Below, in pieces: positions 63,702 through 64,000 of a DNA stretch of 64,000 nucleotides. The stretch is from the NCBI RefSeq assembly GCF_000317205.1, contig NZ_AJLK01000156.1:91666-155665 (forward strand), read 5' to 3'. How positions within the stretch are numbered: the stretch's first letter is position 1; each line of letters opens with the position of its first letter. The DNA comes from Fischerella muscicola PCC 7414 (GTDB taxonomy: Bacteria > Cyanobacteriota > Cyanobacteriia > Cyanobacteriales > Nostocaceae). The notes under the pieces are model-generated. The model did not search any database. It was not told the DNA's origin and saw nothing but the letters and a program-made list of their open reading frames with translations. Both the position numbers and the translations under genes were made by a program.

Positions 63702-64000
63702 CTACTCACTGTTTGAATCGCCTTGGGGTAACTCAATCCAAAATCGACTACCCTGTCCTAATTGCGATTCAACTCCTACCCTACCTCCCATACGCTCAAT
63801 ACCCCGCTTGATAATCGCTAAACCGATACCAGTTCCGGGATAAGATTCTATGCCATGCAAGCGCTCAAAGGTTCTGAATATTCGTTCTTGATGTTGGCTA
63901 GCAATGCCAATTCCATTGTCTTCTACCCAAAGACGCACCCATTTTTTGGAGGTGGAGGTTTGTGAAGAGGTGGGGAGGTGGGGAGGTGGGGAGGTGGGGG
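63702..64000 (-). CDS. Histidine kinase C-terminal part (cut by window edge)
   Basis: The frame is open to the window edge. The visible C-terminus is a HATPase domain: [39 protein letters not shown] and [18 protein letters not shown]. Before it, the codons from about 63943 to 64000 are a repeat (GGGGAGGTGGGGAGGTGGGG on the plus strand; [17 protein letters not shown] in translation). The insertion site, directly before the G1 strand, is the same as in the kinase at 50930. The sensor part lies outside the window. Confidence 0.8.
   Translation of the reverse strand, partial: PTSPPPHLPTSSQTSTSKKWVRLWVEDNGIGIASQHQERIFRTFERLHGIESYPGTGIGLAIIKRGIERMGGRVGVESQLGQGSRFWIELPQGDSNSE

Overview
The window is chromosomal DNA of a filamentous, very probably heterocyst-forming cyanobacterium (Nostocales type). 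Several things point this way: many HIP1 octamers (GCGATCGC); a kaiA-kaiB-kaiC cluster with the short, C-terminal-only KaiA known from Nostoc/Anabaena; a TolC-type protein directly after kaiC, the place of hgdD (heterocyst glycolipid export) in Anabaena; NblB-like and Ycf20-like proteins; a probable bilin-binding GAF kinase; and dense short tandem repeats and palindromes between genes. I saw no phage genes, transposase, CRISPR array, rRNA or tRNA. The species cannot be named from this sequence alone.

Layout. 1-8.4 kb: two tandem LEVG-type PEP-CTERM surface proteins (the first cut by the window edge), an NblB-like HEAT protein, a CBS protein, an M42 peptidase, a class II aldolase, a GDSL esterase and an SLH lipoprotein. 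9-22.9 kb: the clock output kinase SasA, a Nudix hydrolase, a DUF760 protein, a group 2 sigma factor (probably SigD), CarB, Dps, a thioredoxin-like [2Fe-2S] protein, an atypical SDR, a SUI1/YciH factor and TrpB. 23-31 kb: a flavin monooxygenase coupled to a membrane GTPase, a cupin remnant, a double histidine phosphatase coupled to a dihydroorotase-like protein that lacks metal-binding residues, and NadA. 31-37.7 kb: an FMN-dependent 2-hydroxy-acid oxidase, a GT39 glycosyltransferase, a lipoprotein, a Ycf20 protein and D-glycerate 3-kinase. 37.9-47.8 kb: a CBS/PAS histidine kinase with three degenerate receivers, divergent from kaiABC and hgdD. 47.9-64 kb: a signalling region with at least five soluble histidine kinases, two stand-alone receivers and two Crp/Fnr regulators, interspersed with a methyltransferase, TrhO and other enzymes.

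How the genes work together. The circadian oscillator (KaiABC) and its output kinase (SasA) are both here, about 32 kb apart. The probable cyanobacteriochrome kinase and its Rcp1-like receiver overlap by four bases and form a likely light-sensing pair. The Crp/Fnr pair and the nearby receiver gene share a 16-bp palindrome upstream, which suggests one small regulon.

The most striking structural theme is that the same minisatellites that fill the intergenic spaces also lie in frame inside genes. Affected are carB, the dihydroorotase-like gene, the GT39 gene and four histidine kinases; in two kinases the insertion is at the same place, just before the ATP-binding G1 box. The best candidates for something undescribed are this in-frame repeat invasion, the shared operator of the Crp/Fnr cluster, and the pseudo-receiver kinase facing kaiABC.
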